Shown: positions 14,482 to 22,524 of the stretch, one piece after another
How positions within the stretch are numbered: the stretch's first letter is position 1
Layout: every line of letters starts with the position of its first letter
Origin: a virus
Virus record (IMG/VR): IMGVR_UViG_3300020204_005688
Span: 1 to 23,995 of that record
DNA length: 23,995 bases
Direction: 5' to 3' (one strand)
The notes under the pieces: generated by a model
Seen by the model: only the letters and a program-made list of their open reading frames with translations
Told to the model about the DNA's origin: nothing
Database searches by the model: none
Program-made: the position numbers and the translations under genes

Positions 14482-14490
14482 ATTAAGAAC

Positions 14491-14958
14491 ATGGCGACAT
14501 ATAGCTTCAAAAGTGTCGGAGAATCCAGCAACCCAAGATCTGTGCAAGAAGTGCAACCGATTCCAGTTGGAATTTTGACACCAGTGAGAGCTTCTAGGAA
14601 AACTGGCGGCCCGTTTGAAATGTCACTCTCTGTTCTTGACCAGCAAATTGATAATTTTAGAAACATGCTCCTAACCAACCACGGAGAGCGTCTTCCCACA
14701 TATGACTTTGGAGCAAACCTTAGATCCCTAGTCTCAGAGAGGCTCGCGATTGCAGATTATGACGAACAAGCCATGAATCTAATCAAGGCTACAACAGAAA
14801 AGTACATGCCTTTTATCAGCCTTGACATGTTCGAGACTGAAGTTTTACAGACTGATGAACAGGGAATAGCAAAAATCAGAGTGAAGGTAGATTTTTCCAT
14901 ACCTCGACTTTCAACGCAGAAAAAGAGAGTTGAGGTTACAATTTCAAATTATGGATAA
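14491..14958 (+). CDS. gp25: Baseplate wedge protein gp25
   Basis: 155 residues, the normal size of gp25-like wedge proteins, which form the core wedge bundle with gp6 and a sheath-initiating contact. The hallmark is GERLPTYDFGANLRSLVSE (roughly 65-83), the GER..P.FG..L motif of the GPW/gp25 fold, after MSLSVLDQQIDNFRNMLLTN. Strands IAKIRVKVDFSIP and RVEVTISNYG close the domain. The N-terminal 35 residues (ATYSFKSVGESSNP...PVGILTPVR) are an extended arm, a T4-type feature also seen in cyanophages. The next gene follows three bases after its stop, so gp25 and gp6 are co-translated, in keeping with their stoichiometric assembly. Confidence 0.88.
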   Translation: MATYSFKSVGESSNPRSVQEVQPIPVGILTPVRASRKTGGPFEMSLSVLDQQIDNFRNMLLTNHGERLPTYDFGANLRSLVSERLAIADYDEQAMNLIKATTEKYMPFISLDMFETEVLQTDEQGIAKIRVKVDFSIPRLSTQKKRVEVTISNYG

Positions 14959-14961
14959 AAA

Positions 14962-16812
14962 ATGGCAATTAACAATGTAAAGAAAGATCTAAAAAAGAAA
15001 CGTCAAAGAAACTACCTTGCGCGAGATTTTGATTCAATACGTGCAGAGCTTCTACAGTACGCTCGAACTTATTTTCCAGACAAGATTCAAGATTTTTCTG
15101 AAGCATCCGTAGGCGGAATGCTTCTTGATTTGGTCGCACACGTCGGAGATGTCACTTCTTTTTATCTGGATCACCAGTTTAACGAAATAAATCTTGAGAC
15201 ATCTGTCGAAAGATCGAATGTAGAAAGGTTAATAAGGCTGGCAGGAGTAAAAATACGGGGAGCCTCTCCGGCGTATTGTGATGTTAGTTTTTCTTTTACT
15301 GTTGATTCAATCTTGACAAGCACTGGATATCTGCCCGCGACTGTTCAACTACCTGTCTTAAAATCAGGATCAAGAGTTCAATCAAACACAGGCGTTTCTT
15401 TCTTTCTCCTAAATGATCTAGATTTCACAGAAGTTGATGGATTTGGAAAATTTCTGTACACATCGACTGTAAATACTACTGACTCAGATGGAAATCCACT
15501 GACATACATTGTCACTAGATCCGGAAAATGCATGTCAGGAGCAATATCAGAAGAGCAATTTACGTTTGGATCAGATGCAACACCATTCAAGACAATTGCT
15601 TTGTCAAATCCAAATGTCAGTGAAATTATTCTGGTGAAGGACACTGAAGGAAATGAATACTACGAGGTGGATTCTTTATCACAGGACACTGTCTTCAAGG
15701 CCATAGAGAACTATAATTCTGATTATGCAGACGTGCAGAATGCAATTGCAGTAATTCCTGCTCCCTACAGATTTGCAACACGAGCTGATTCTGATTCCGG
15801 CGCAGTAACTTTAGTATTTGGATCGGGTCAAGCTGATACACTTGACAATGATATTCTACCGGATCCAAGCGAGGTATCTCTTCCGCTTTTTGGAGATAAA
15901 AAGGTCTTCTCAAAGGTTTCAATTGATCCAAAGTCGATGATCAATTCAAAAAGTCTAGGAATATCTCCGACAAACACAACAATACGAGTCAGATATCGGC
16001 ATGGCGGTGGATTATCACACAATGTTTCTGCTAACTCAATAAAGACTGTTAGCAATCTTGTAACAAAATTTAATGAGGCAATTGCATCAACAAAGGCAGC
16101 AACAGTTCGAGCTTCTATTACCATAAAGAATGAATCAGATGCGCAAGGAGGAGAGAACTCTCCAACGCTAGAAGATCTTAGAAGCATCGCTCTAAGCATA
16201 AGAAATTCACAAAATAGAGTAGTATCCAAGGAAGACTTGATTGCAAGAGTATTTCTTATGCCTTCAAATTTTGGAAGAGCTTTCAGAGTAGGAATACAGT
16301 CAAATCCTGTTAATCCACTAGGATCGCTTCTATTTGTTGTTAGCAGAGATGCTGATGGTTTTCTTACACAGTCTCCGGACACTTTAAAAAGAAATATTTC
16401 AACCTACATAAATGAGTTCAGATTAGTTTCAGATTCATTTGACATACTTGATGCAAAAATTGTGAACATCGGCTTCAGTTACCAGGTCACGATAGATGAT
16501 AGAGAGGATAAATCGGGAATCATAACAAAGATCAATAATGCACTGAAAAATTATCTTGCTACAACAAGCATGCAGATAGACGGATCCGTACAGGTTGCTG
16601 ATCTGATAAATCTGATACTGAACCAAGATGGAGTAATTGGGCTTGAGAGTTACGAATTTACGAGCCTTGCAGGAGAAATTGACGGAAGAGAGTATTCATC
16701 TTTTTCAATTAGCCCGAAACGGTCAATTCGTCGAGGATTTTTATCACCTCCGCTTGGAGGAATATTTGAGGTAAAATTTCCAGACTCTGATATTGTTGGA
16801 AATGCAATCTAG
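14962..16812 (+). CDS. gp6: Baseplate wedge protein gp6 (Baseplate_J family)
   Basis: 616 residues, near T4 gp6 (660). gp6 dimers form the inner ring of the baseplate. The N-terminus RNYLARDFDSIRAELLQYARTYFPDKIQDFSEASVGGMLLDLVAHVGDVTSFYLDHQFNE matches the conserved gp6/J-like opening (about 16-75) and has NLETSVERSNVERLIRLAGVKIRG next. The J-like core appears at about 400-520: LEDLRSIALSIRNSQNRVVSKEDLIARVF, typical for the family. The end is LINLILNQDGVIGLESYEF and SFSISPKRSIRRGFLSPPLGGIFEVKFP. A coding junction of eight bases separates it from the next gene. Assignment is firm; details of the central insert (about 130-370) are not. Confidence 0.87.
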   Translation: MAINNVKKDLKKKRQRNYLARDFDSIRAELLQYARTYFPDKIQDFSEASVGGMLLDLVAHVGDVTSFYLDHQFNEINLETSVERSNVERLIRLAGVKIRGASPAYCDVSFSFTVDSILTSTGYLPATVQLPVLKSGSRVQSNTGVSFFLLNDLDFTEVDGFGKFLYTSTVNTTDSDGNPLTYIVTRSGKCMSGAISEEQFTFGSDATPFKTIALSNPNVSEIILVKDTEGNEYYEVDSLSQDTVFKAIENYNSDYADVQNAIAVIPAPYRFATRADSDSGAVTLVFGSGQADTLDNDILPDPSEVSLPLFGDKKVFSKVSIDPKSMINSKSLGISPTNTTIRVRYRHGGGLSHNVSANSIKTVSNLVTKFNEAIASTKAATVRASITIKNESDAQGGENSPTLEDLRSIALSIRNSQNRVVSKEDLIARVFLMPSNFGRAFRVGIQSNPVNPLGSLLFVVSRDADGFLTQSPDTLKRNISTYINEFRLVSDSFDILDAKIVNIGFSYQVTIDDREDKSGIITKINNALKNYLATTSMQIDGSVQVADLINLILNQDGVIGLESYEFTSLAGEIDGREYSSFSISPKRSIRRGFLSPPLGGIFEVKFPDSDIVGNAI

Positions 16813-16820
16813 GAGAAGAA

Positions 16821-18335
16821 ATGTATAGAATATTTCAAGCTGATAAAGATTCTTACATTACAAATAAGATAATTTCTAATACACTTAGAGCGACAGACTC
16901 AAATACAGGTCAAGCTGGCACTATAGATTTGTTCAAGATCTACGACGAGAACACCTACAGTGGAGAAGATGCCCCGATAGAGCTAAGTCGTGCGATAATT
17001 CACTTTGATCTAGAAGACCTTAGATCATCTCTTACATCGGGTGATTTTGACATAAGTAGCCCAAGCTTTTCCTGCAGCTTATATCTTCATGATGTCTACG
17101 GTGGTCAGACAACTCCGAATAATTTTTCTCTTGTTGTTTATCCTCTTTCAAAAAGTTTCGACGAAGGTAAGGGTCGAGATGTTGTGAGATTTGAAGACAT
17201 TGATGTTGTTAACTTCATAACAGCGTCTGTGTCACTGACAGCAGTTACCTGGTCTATGTCAGGCGCGGCACACGGAGGAGATCTTGGAAATCAAAATGTT
17301 GATTACTTCACAAGAGGAAACCTGAATGACGGGTTAGGGATTGTTTCATTCGAATCTCTCCAGGTTTTTTCAACAGGAGAGGAAGATTTAAACGTTGATG
17401 TCACAAAGATCGTGTCAGGCGTGCTCTCAAATCAGCTACCAGACGCAGGGTTTAGAATATCATTTACAGGAAGTCAAGAGCAGGACACCAAGACAAGATT
17501 TGTGAAGAGATTTGCGTCAAGAAACACCACAAATACGGCAAAAAGACCGAAATTGATAGTGACATATAACGATGTCATTTCAGATGAAACAAATTTATTT
17601 GAATTTAATTCAACAGGATCTATATTTCTGAATTCATTCTCAAAGGGCGTTGCTACAAGCTTAACTTCGGGATCCTCTCTGACGAGTCTGACAGGAAATA
17701 ATTGTCTCGTGGTTAAGCTTCAGTCAGGTAGTATAGCTCGTACTTACAACGCATCGCAGCACAAGATTGGATCCGTTCCAATAACTGGAATCTACAGCTC
17801 AAGCTTTTTGGTAAATTCATTTGACTCTGACATTAGAGCCTATCTAACAAGTAGCAACGCAAGCAATCTTGTGTTTGGAGTTAAGTGGCTATCAACTGAT
17901 CAGACTGTACAGTTTGCAACAGGCGCACTTGAGATAAAGGGGATAGATGCCACGTATTTTACTCAAACCCCAGAGCGGTATTTTATTAATATTACAAACA
18001 TGCAAGCTGCCTACAAGAGCGATGAAAAAGTAAGATTCAAGATGTTTATCGAGGATTTCACACGGCCTGTTACTTTTGTTAAAACACCAATTGAAAACAT
18101 TGGTGTTATAGTTGAGAACTGCCTCTATAGAATCAGAGACTTTGAAAGTGACGATGTCATAATTCCTTTTCACGACCCTGGGACTCGTGTATCGAATGAT
18201 TCAACATCTCATTATTTTGATTTTTACATGTCATCTCTCCCCAAGGGAAGAACTTACACTTTTGACTTCAAGATCTCAACAAAGGGAAGAAACATAGTTA
18301 TCAATGACGTGGCTGCCAAATTTAGGGTAGAATAA
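16821..18335 (+). CDS. Beta-rich virion protein, DNRLRE-like N-terminus, unknown role
   Basis: 504 residues from ATG 16821, with AGGAG overlapping the gp6 stop. The start MYRIFQADKDSYITNKIIS.N...A.DSN.G.AGTIDLFKIYDEN resembles the opening of DNRLRE/carbohydrate-binding-type beta-sandwiches (DayI....N then L..F). SRAIIHFDLEDL follows, as does FSCSLYLHDVYGGQTTPNNFSLVVYPLSKSFDEG and a fairly polar, Ser/Thr-rich sequence up to KRPKLIVTYND at about 250, the usual end of that fold. The second half is another set of strands (TSGSSLTSLTGN, FDSDIRAYLTSSN, RTYTFDFKISTKG). It stands where wedge proteins gp7/gp8 would be, so a baseplate part or attached fibre is likely. A gp7/gp8 identity was not established. 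Confidence 0.6.
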   Translation: MYRIFQADKDSYITNKIISNTLRATDSNTGQAGTIDLFKIYDENTYSGEDAPIELSRAIIHFDLEDLRSSLTSGDFDISSPSFSCSLYLHDVYGGQTTPNNFSLVVYPLSKSFDEGKGRDVVRFEDIDVVNFITASVSLTAVTWSMSGAAHGGDLGNQNVDYFTRGNLNDGLGIVSFESLQVFSTGEEDLNVDVTKIVSGVLSNQLPDAGFRISFTGSQEQDTKTRFVKRFASRNTTNTAKRPKLIVTYNDVISDETNLFEFNSTGSIFLNSFSKGVATSLTSGSSLTSLTGNNCLVVKLQSGSIARTYNASQHKIGSVPITGIYSSSFLVNSFDSDIRAYLTSSNASNLVFGVKWLSTDQTVQFATGALEIKGIDATYFTQTPERYFINITNMQAAYKSDEKVRFKMFIEDFTRPVTFVKTPIENIGVIVENCLYRIRDFESDDVIIPFHDPGTRVSNDSTSHYFDFYMSSLPKGRTYTFDFKISTKGRNIVINDVAAKFRVE

Positions 18336-18337
18336 GA

Positions 18338-21300
18338 ATGGCAAAGCTAAGAACTCGTCCGCCTCTTTTTAGAAGCAAAAAGACGCAGACAACGACAAAC
18401 AGCGTTAAAAAGAATGTCACAAATGACTCTTTGGGAGATCATGACTTTTCCAGCGATAATTTTTTACTTGATTCCTACGCTGCACCCTTCAAGTCAACCC
18501 AGCAGCTGAACATAGATTTTTCCAAATTTCAAAATCACACTTTCTTCTCTCCTGCACGCGCAAAAGTTGACATCGCGCTTCACAAGTGCATAAATGAGTT
18601 TCCTTATACAGGATCAAAGGCAAATGTTGAGAGGTTCATAACAAGATTAACAGGATTTGAAAAGTACGTCTTCGATCAAATTCCTAAAAACAAGGGATTT
18701 CTTTTCTTTTCAGGGTCTCAAGGGCCCAACGGGTCTTACATTTCTGTGAGTCCTTTCGCAGGAAATGAATTTTTTGGAGTACCAGGAGCGACAGGAGAGA
18801 ATTTTCTCAACGTAGATCACAACCCGTTTGAGATAGAGACTCATTTATACATTCCAGAAATACTCAATGATAATCAGGTGATTTGCCAGAGAAGTCAGAC
18901 TAAATCTGCTTTTACTTTGGCTCTCTCATCATCAAGCCAGACAGATCAATGCAAGATTATTTTTCTAGTTTCTTCTGCTTCTGATTCTTATGTTATCGCA
19001 TCAGGTTCTTGTTCTAAGGGGCAATTTTCTCATGTTAGAGCATGCCTTGAAAAAGAAAATGGTGGAAAAAAAGCAAAAATATACGTAAATAATCTTTTGA
19101 TTGCGTCATCTTCTGACATTCAGGATTTTGGAAGTCTAGTCTTTGACACTGCAAACTTCAATATTGGAAGCGGGAGCACGCACTCCATACTTGATTACAG
19201 CTTTTCCCCAGTTGAGACACTAAGCGGTGCACTTGATGAGTTCAGATTTTTTACTGATCAGAGAGATCAGAGCAAGGTAGAACTACAGCAAAAAACACAG
19301 ATATTTGCAACTTCAAGCTTAGGACTATACTTTAGATTTGACGAGCCGTCAGGATCGTATGACATGAGAGATGTTGTCCTTGATTATTCAGGACACTGCC
19401 TTCACAGCAGGATACAAAATTATTCAGAAAGTCTGAGAGTTGCAGCTTCTATTTCTAATCCAATGACTCTACAGGACGCTTACTTTAGCCCAGTATTGTA
19501 TCCTGACTATGATCAATTTGAGAACTTAATAAATAGACTCCTTAGTGATTCTGAATCTTATGACGCAATAAACCCAAATAACATCTTGAGTCTTGTACCG
19601 CTTCATTACCTTGAGGAAAGTGCCCTTGCATCGGGCTCGCCTCAGTATGATTCTGGAATTGGCATTGCTCCGAAGCTTGCCAGTATTCCTGGAACTGGAG
19701 AGCTTCATAATTCTTCTCCTCTTTTAAGAATTCTCGTAATAATGTCAATCTCTCTCGATGAAATAAAACAGTTTGCAGATGACTTATCTAAAGTTCTTGC
19801 GATTGAGCCGGGAAGCGATACTCAAATTAGCGGACAGATGATAAGGTACGCTGCAGATTATTTTGGGATCACTCTTCCAAACTTTTTCGCTAAGTCAACA
19901 GTGGATCAATTTTCTTTTGGAGAGAACATAGAAGATGATGTAGTCACAAGATACACACTTCGTGGATTGAGGGACGATTTGTGGAGAAGACTTCTTTACA
20001 ATATGCCCTACATTGTTTCATCAAAGGGAACAAGAGGCGCTGTTAGGTCAATTCTCTTATCTTCAGGAATAGTTCCTGAAAATTTCTTTGTGATAAGAGA
20101 GCTTGGAATGGCAGGAGAAACCAGGATAAAGAATCTGAGAGATAAATCTGAAGAGGTTATATCTGTCCTAGACTTCTCAGGAAGTATTTTAACTCCTACA
20201 GGAGTTTTTGTCTCTCCTGGGGTCATGTCAAATTCACCAAGAATAATTAGTCCATTTTTAAGCGCGTCTAGAGTCGAAATTGGATTTCCAGATCCTGTTG
20301 GAACTTTCGTTAATAAATCTGATCAATTCTTTCACGGAATTTCAAATTCAACAAATGATGGTCTCTTAACTTCAGGATCTTTTTCAATTGATGCTTCATT
20401 TATTTTCGACAAAAGATTAAATCATCCCTCCAGACAGAGCCTCTTCAGACTCTTAACAACAGGAAGCTCATTACCTAGAGACTTTCTTGTTGCTAACGTC
20501 TTCTTTGATAGAACAAGTGATGAAACTGGAAATCTTACTTTAGCGCTAAATGCCTCTGCTGAAATACCGATAAATCAGCCAAAACCTTTGATCCTCTTTG
20601 TATCGGGAGTAAATCTCTTTGACGGAGAGCGGTGGACTGTAGGCATTGAAAGAAAAAGAGCAGATGAAGCAGGATTTTTATCTTCAAGCTACACTTTAAG
20701 ATGTGCGCGACAGGTCGGAGAGAATGTAACTTTCTTCAAAGACGCAGCTTTTTATTCGGAAACATCAGTCTCACCAGGTCTCAATGTGTTTCAGAATTTA
20801 ATACCTACTTTCAATGCATCTGGGACTTACACAATAGTAGGCTCTCAAAGTTTTTCAGCGTCTACAAGATTTTTAAACTCGTACTCTGATTATATTACTT
20901 CTAGGTTTACTGGAAAAATTTCAGGAATCAGATTTCAGTCTCAGGCGATTGGTGATGCTTCATTCATCGAAAGGTCAAGAAATTTTGCTAGCATCGGGAC
21001 TAGCAACCCAGAAATTGGTTTAGGTTTTGACCTCGTCCAGACCGGAGCATTCCAGAGACTAAGAATTGATGCATCCTGTGATCAGGCAACTACAGCTTCA
21101 GATGGATCTGGGAACATTAGAATATTTGATTTTAGTCAGAATTCAATGCACTTTCTAGGATCAGGATTTTCTGCCAACACAGAAATAATAAAACCGCAAA
21201 CTGTCTACGTAGATCGAGTATCTCCGAGATTTGATTTGCAGCAAGTCTACAACAAGGTAAGAGTGCGGGGCCTCAATAACCCAGCTGAATCTGATCCTGA

Positions 21301-21817
21301 CTACATTATTTCAGGACCTGCTTATGAGATTTATGACACTACTGAGATAGTTGATGATACAAGATTTTCAATTGAGCACTCTGTTGTCAAAGCGCTGAAT
21401 GAGGATGTTATTTCTACTATCGGAGACGTTCAGTATCTTGAAGACGTGCTAGGTCAGCCGCGTGATTTTTTCAATGATTCATACTCAAGGATAGATCATT
21501 TTTCAGATGTCTATTTCAATAGGCTGACTGGAAAGATGGATCTAGCAAGGACATATGATGTTTTCAGATGGGTTGATGTTGCGCTTACTGATATTGTCGA
21601 ATCAGTTCTGCCAAAAAGAACAAAGTTTTTAGGAATAAACTACATTATTGAACCCCACATCCTAGAGAGAGCAAAAATAAAATACAGGTTTGATCAAATG
21701 TTCATGCTAACAAATGACATGGTAGGTCTTAAGTATGAAGATGTTGTTCTTGATTATTCTACAAATATTTTAAATATCAGTAGTGAAAATATTGATGGAG
21801 TTTTGAAAAGCAAATGA
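18338..21817 (+). CDS. Large baseplate/tail protein with two lectin-like (concanavalin A/LamG) folds
   Basis: 1159 residues, the longest gene here, with a length like T4 gp7 (1032). It starts two bases after the previous stop, with a weak ribosome site. Residues about 155-345 look like a LamG/concanavalin-A jelly roll: PFEIETHLYIPE, CKIIFLVSS, FSHVRACLEKENGGKKAKIYVNN and GALDEFRFFTDQRD. A second such unit lies at about 675-880: SGSFSIDASFIFDKR, TGKISGIRFQSQAIGD. The C-terminal 120 residues have FNRLTGKMDLARTYDVFRWVDVALTDIVESVLPKRTKFLGINYIIEPHILERAKIKY, a run I recall from other marine phage tail proteins. It probably is a wedge or tail-tip protein able to touch glycans. Identity with gp7 is a hypothesis. 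Confidence 0.65.
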   Translation: MAKLRTRPPLFRSKKTQTTTNSVKKNVTNDSLGDHDFSSDNFLLDSYAAPFKSTQQLNIDFSKFQNHTFFSPARAKVDIALHKCINEFPYTGSKANVERFITRLTGFEKYVFDQIPKNKGFLFFSGSQGPNGSYISVSPFAGNEFFGVPGATGENFLNVDHNPFEIETHLYIPEILNDNQVICQRSQTKSAFTLALSSSSQTDQCKIIFLVSSASDSYVIASGSCSKGQFSHVRACLEKENGGKKAKIYVNNLLIASSSDIQDFGSLVFDTANFNIGSGSTHSILDYSFSPVETLSGALDEFRFFTDQRDQSKVELQQKTQIFATSSLGLYFRFDEPSGSYDMRDVVLDYSGHCLHSRIQNYSESLRVAASISNPMTLQDAYFSPVLYPDYDQFENLINRLLSDSESYDAINPNNILSLVPLHYLEESALASGSPQYDSGIGIAPKLASIPGTGELHNSSPLLRILVIMSISLDEIKQFADDLSKVLAIEPGSDTQISGQMIRYAADYFGITLPNFFAKSTVDQFSFGENIEDDVVTRYTLRGLRDDLWRRLLYNMPYIVSSKGTRGAVRSILLSSGIVPENFFVIRELGMAGETRIKNLRDKSEEVISVLDFSGSILTPTGVFVSPGVMSNSPRIISPFLSASRVEIGFPDPVGTFVNKSDQFFHGISNSTNDGLLTSGSFSIDASFIFDKRLNHPSRQSLFRLLTTGSSLPRDFLVANVFFDRTSDETGNLTLALNASAEIPINQPKPLILFVSGVNLFDGERWTVGIERKRADEAGFLSSSYTLRCARQVGENVTFFKDAAFYSETSVSPGLNVFQNLIPTFNASGTYTIVGSQSFSASTRFLNSYSDYITSRFTGKISGIRFQSQAIGDASFIERSRNFASIGTSNPEIGLGFDLVQTGAFQRLRIDASCDQATTASDGSGNIRIFDFSQNSMHFLGSGFSANTEIIKPQTVYVDRVSPRFDLQQVYNKVRVRGLNNPAESDPDYIISGPAYEIYDTTEIVDDTRFSIEHSVVKALNEDVISTIGDVQYLEDVLGQPRDFFNDSYSRIDHFSDVYFNRLTGKMDLARTYDVFRWVDVALTDIVESVLPKRTKFLGINYIIEPHILERAKIKYRFDQMFMLTNDMVGLKYEDVVLDYSTNILNISSENIDGVLKSK

Positions 21818-22524
21818 AGCCATTTAAAGATGAAGGCAGGCTTAGAGAGACTAACTATGTCCAATCATCTAATGTCTCGTTTGTTCCCGATAAAAACGGG
21901 TATGGAGTTGAGATAAGGAGAGGAAGAGACGTCTTTAGAAGATCAAATCAGATTTTCATCTCTTCTGGGCGCTGGGCAGACATGAGAGATGACGGTATCA
22001 TTGATCAAGAGATTTCTCCTATCGTTATTGGTCAGCTTACAAATGCACTAGACTTTGAGCCATACCAAGATCAAAATGAAAGAGTTAATCCTGTGCATGT
22101 TTTAAGTGCAGGAGAGATCATAGTTAAAAAAACCATTGATTTCGAAGAAGAGACATCCAAGGATGGAAGAATTACAGTTTTCAACATTAGTGCGAGAGGA
22201 TACATAGCAAAAGAAGAACTTCCATTCCAGACCAGAGGAATAAAGGTCACAAACGATTCAATCTCTGGCTACAGCGAAGGAATGCGGTACAATCCTTTCC
22301 TCGATGGAGGAGAGTCGGAGCTAGGAGTACCTCGTGTTGGTTTCTACGGAAATAATTCGGTTACTAGAATGGTTTTCAATGATGTTGTAGACATAAACGA
22401 TCTAGGAATACAGATTGACACCGGAGACTATGATTCTGATTATGAGACGGGTGCTTTTGGAATGACACTTTACTCTGCAGAATTTGGGACAGACTCAATC
22501 GCATTTGCAGGACTTAAAAAATGA
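21814..22524 (+). CDS. Unrecognised structural-module protein
   Basis: 236 residues whose ATG overlaps the preceding stop (ATGA) and whose stop overlaps the next ATG, so it is tightly coupled to two putative virion proteins. The N-terminus is basic (KPFKDEGRLRETNYVQ, EIRRGRDVFRRSNQIF). A beta-rich middle carries EIIVKKTIDFEEETSKDGRITVFNISARGYIAKEELPF. The acidic, Asp/Tyr-rich C-terminal part (NDVVDINDLGIQIDTGDYDSDYETGAFG) could bind metal. There is no signal peptide or membrane segment. I cannot match it to a family. Baseplate or fibre-connector function is inferred from position alone. Confidence 0.6.
   Translation: MKPFKDEGRLRETNYVQSSNVSFVPDKNGYGVEIRRGRDVFRRSNQIFISSGRWADMRDDGIIDQEISPIVIGQLTNALDFEPYQDQNERVNPVHVLSAGEIIVKKTIDFEEETSKDGRITVFNISARGYIAKEELPFQTRGIKVTNDSISGYSEGMRYNPFLDGGESELGVPRVGFYGNNSVTRMVFNDVVDINDLGIQIDTGDYDSDYETGAFGMTLYSAEFGTDSIAFAGLKK

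Noticed and set aside
12418-16382. Long minus-strand open frames (up to 184 codons) opposite the spike, hydrophobic and gp6 genes
   Set aside because: They mirror well-supported + strand genes, have low-complexity Ser/Ile-rich translations and lack start signals.
19530-19537. AATAAATA-type box within the 1159-residue gene
   Set aside because: It sits in the middle of coding sequence (Leu-Ile-Asn-Arg) with no downstream start; a chance match in A/T-rich DNA.
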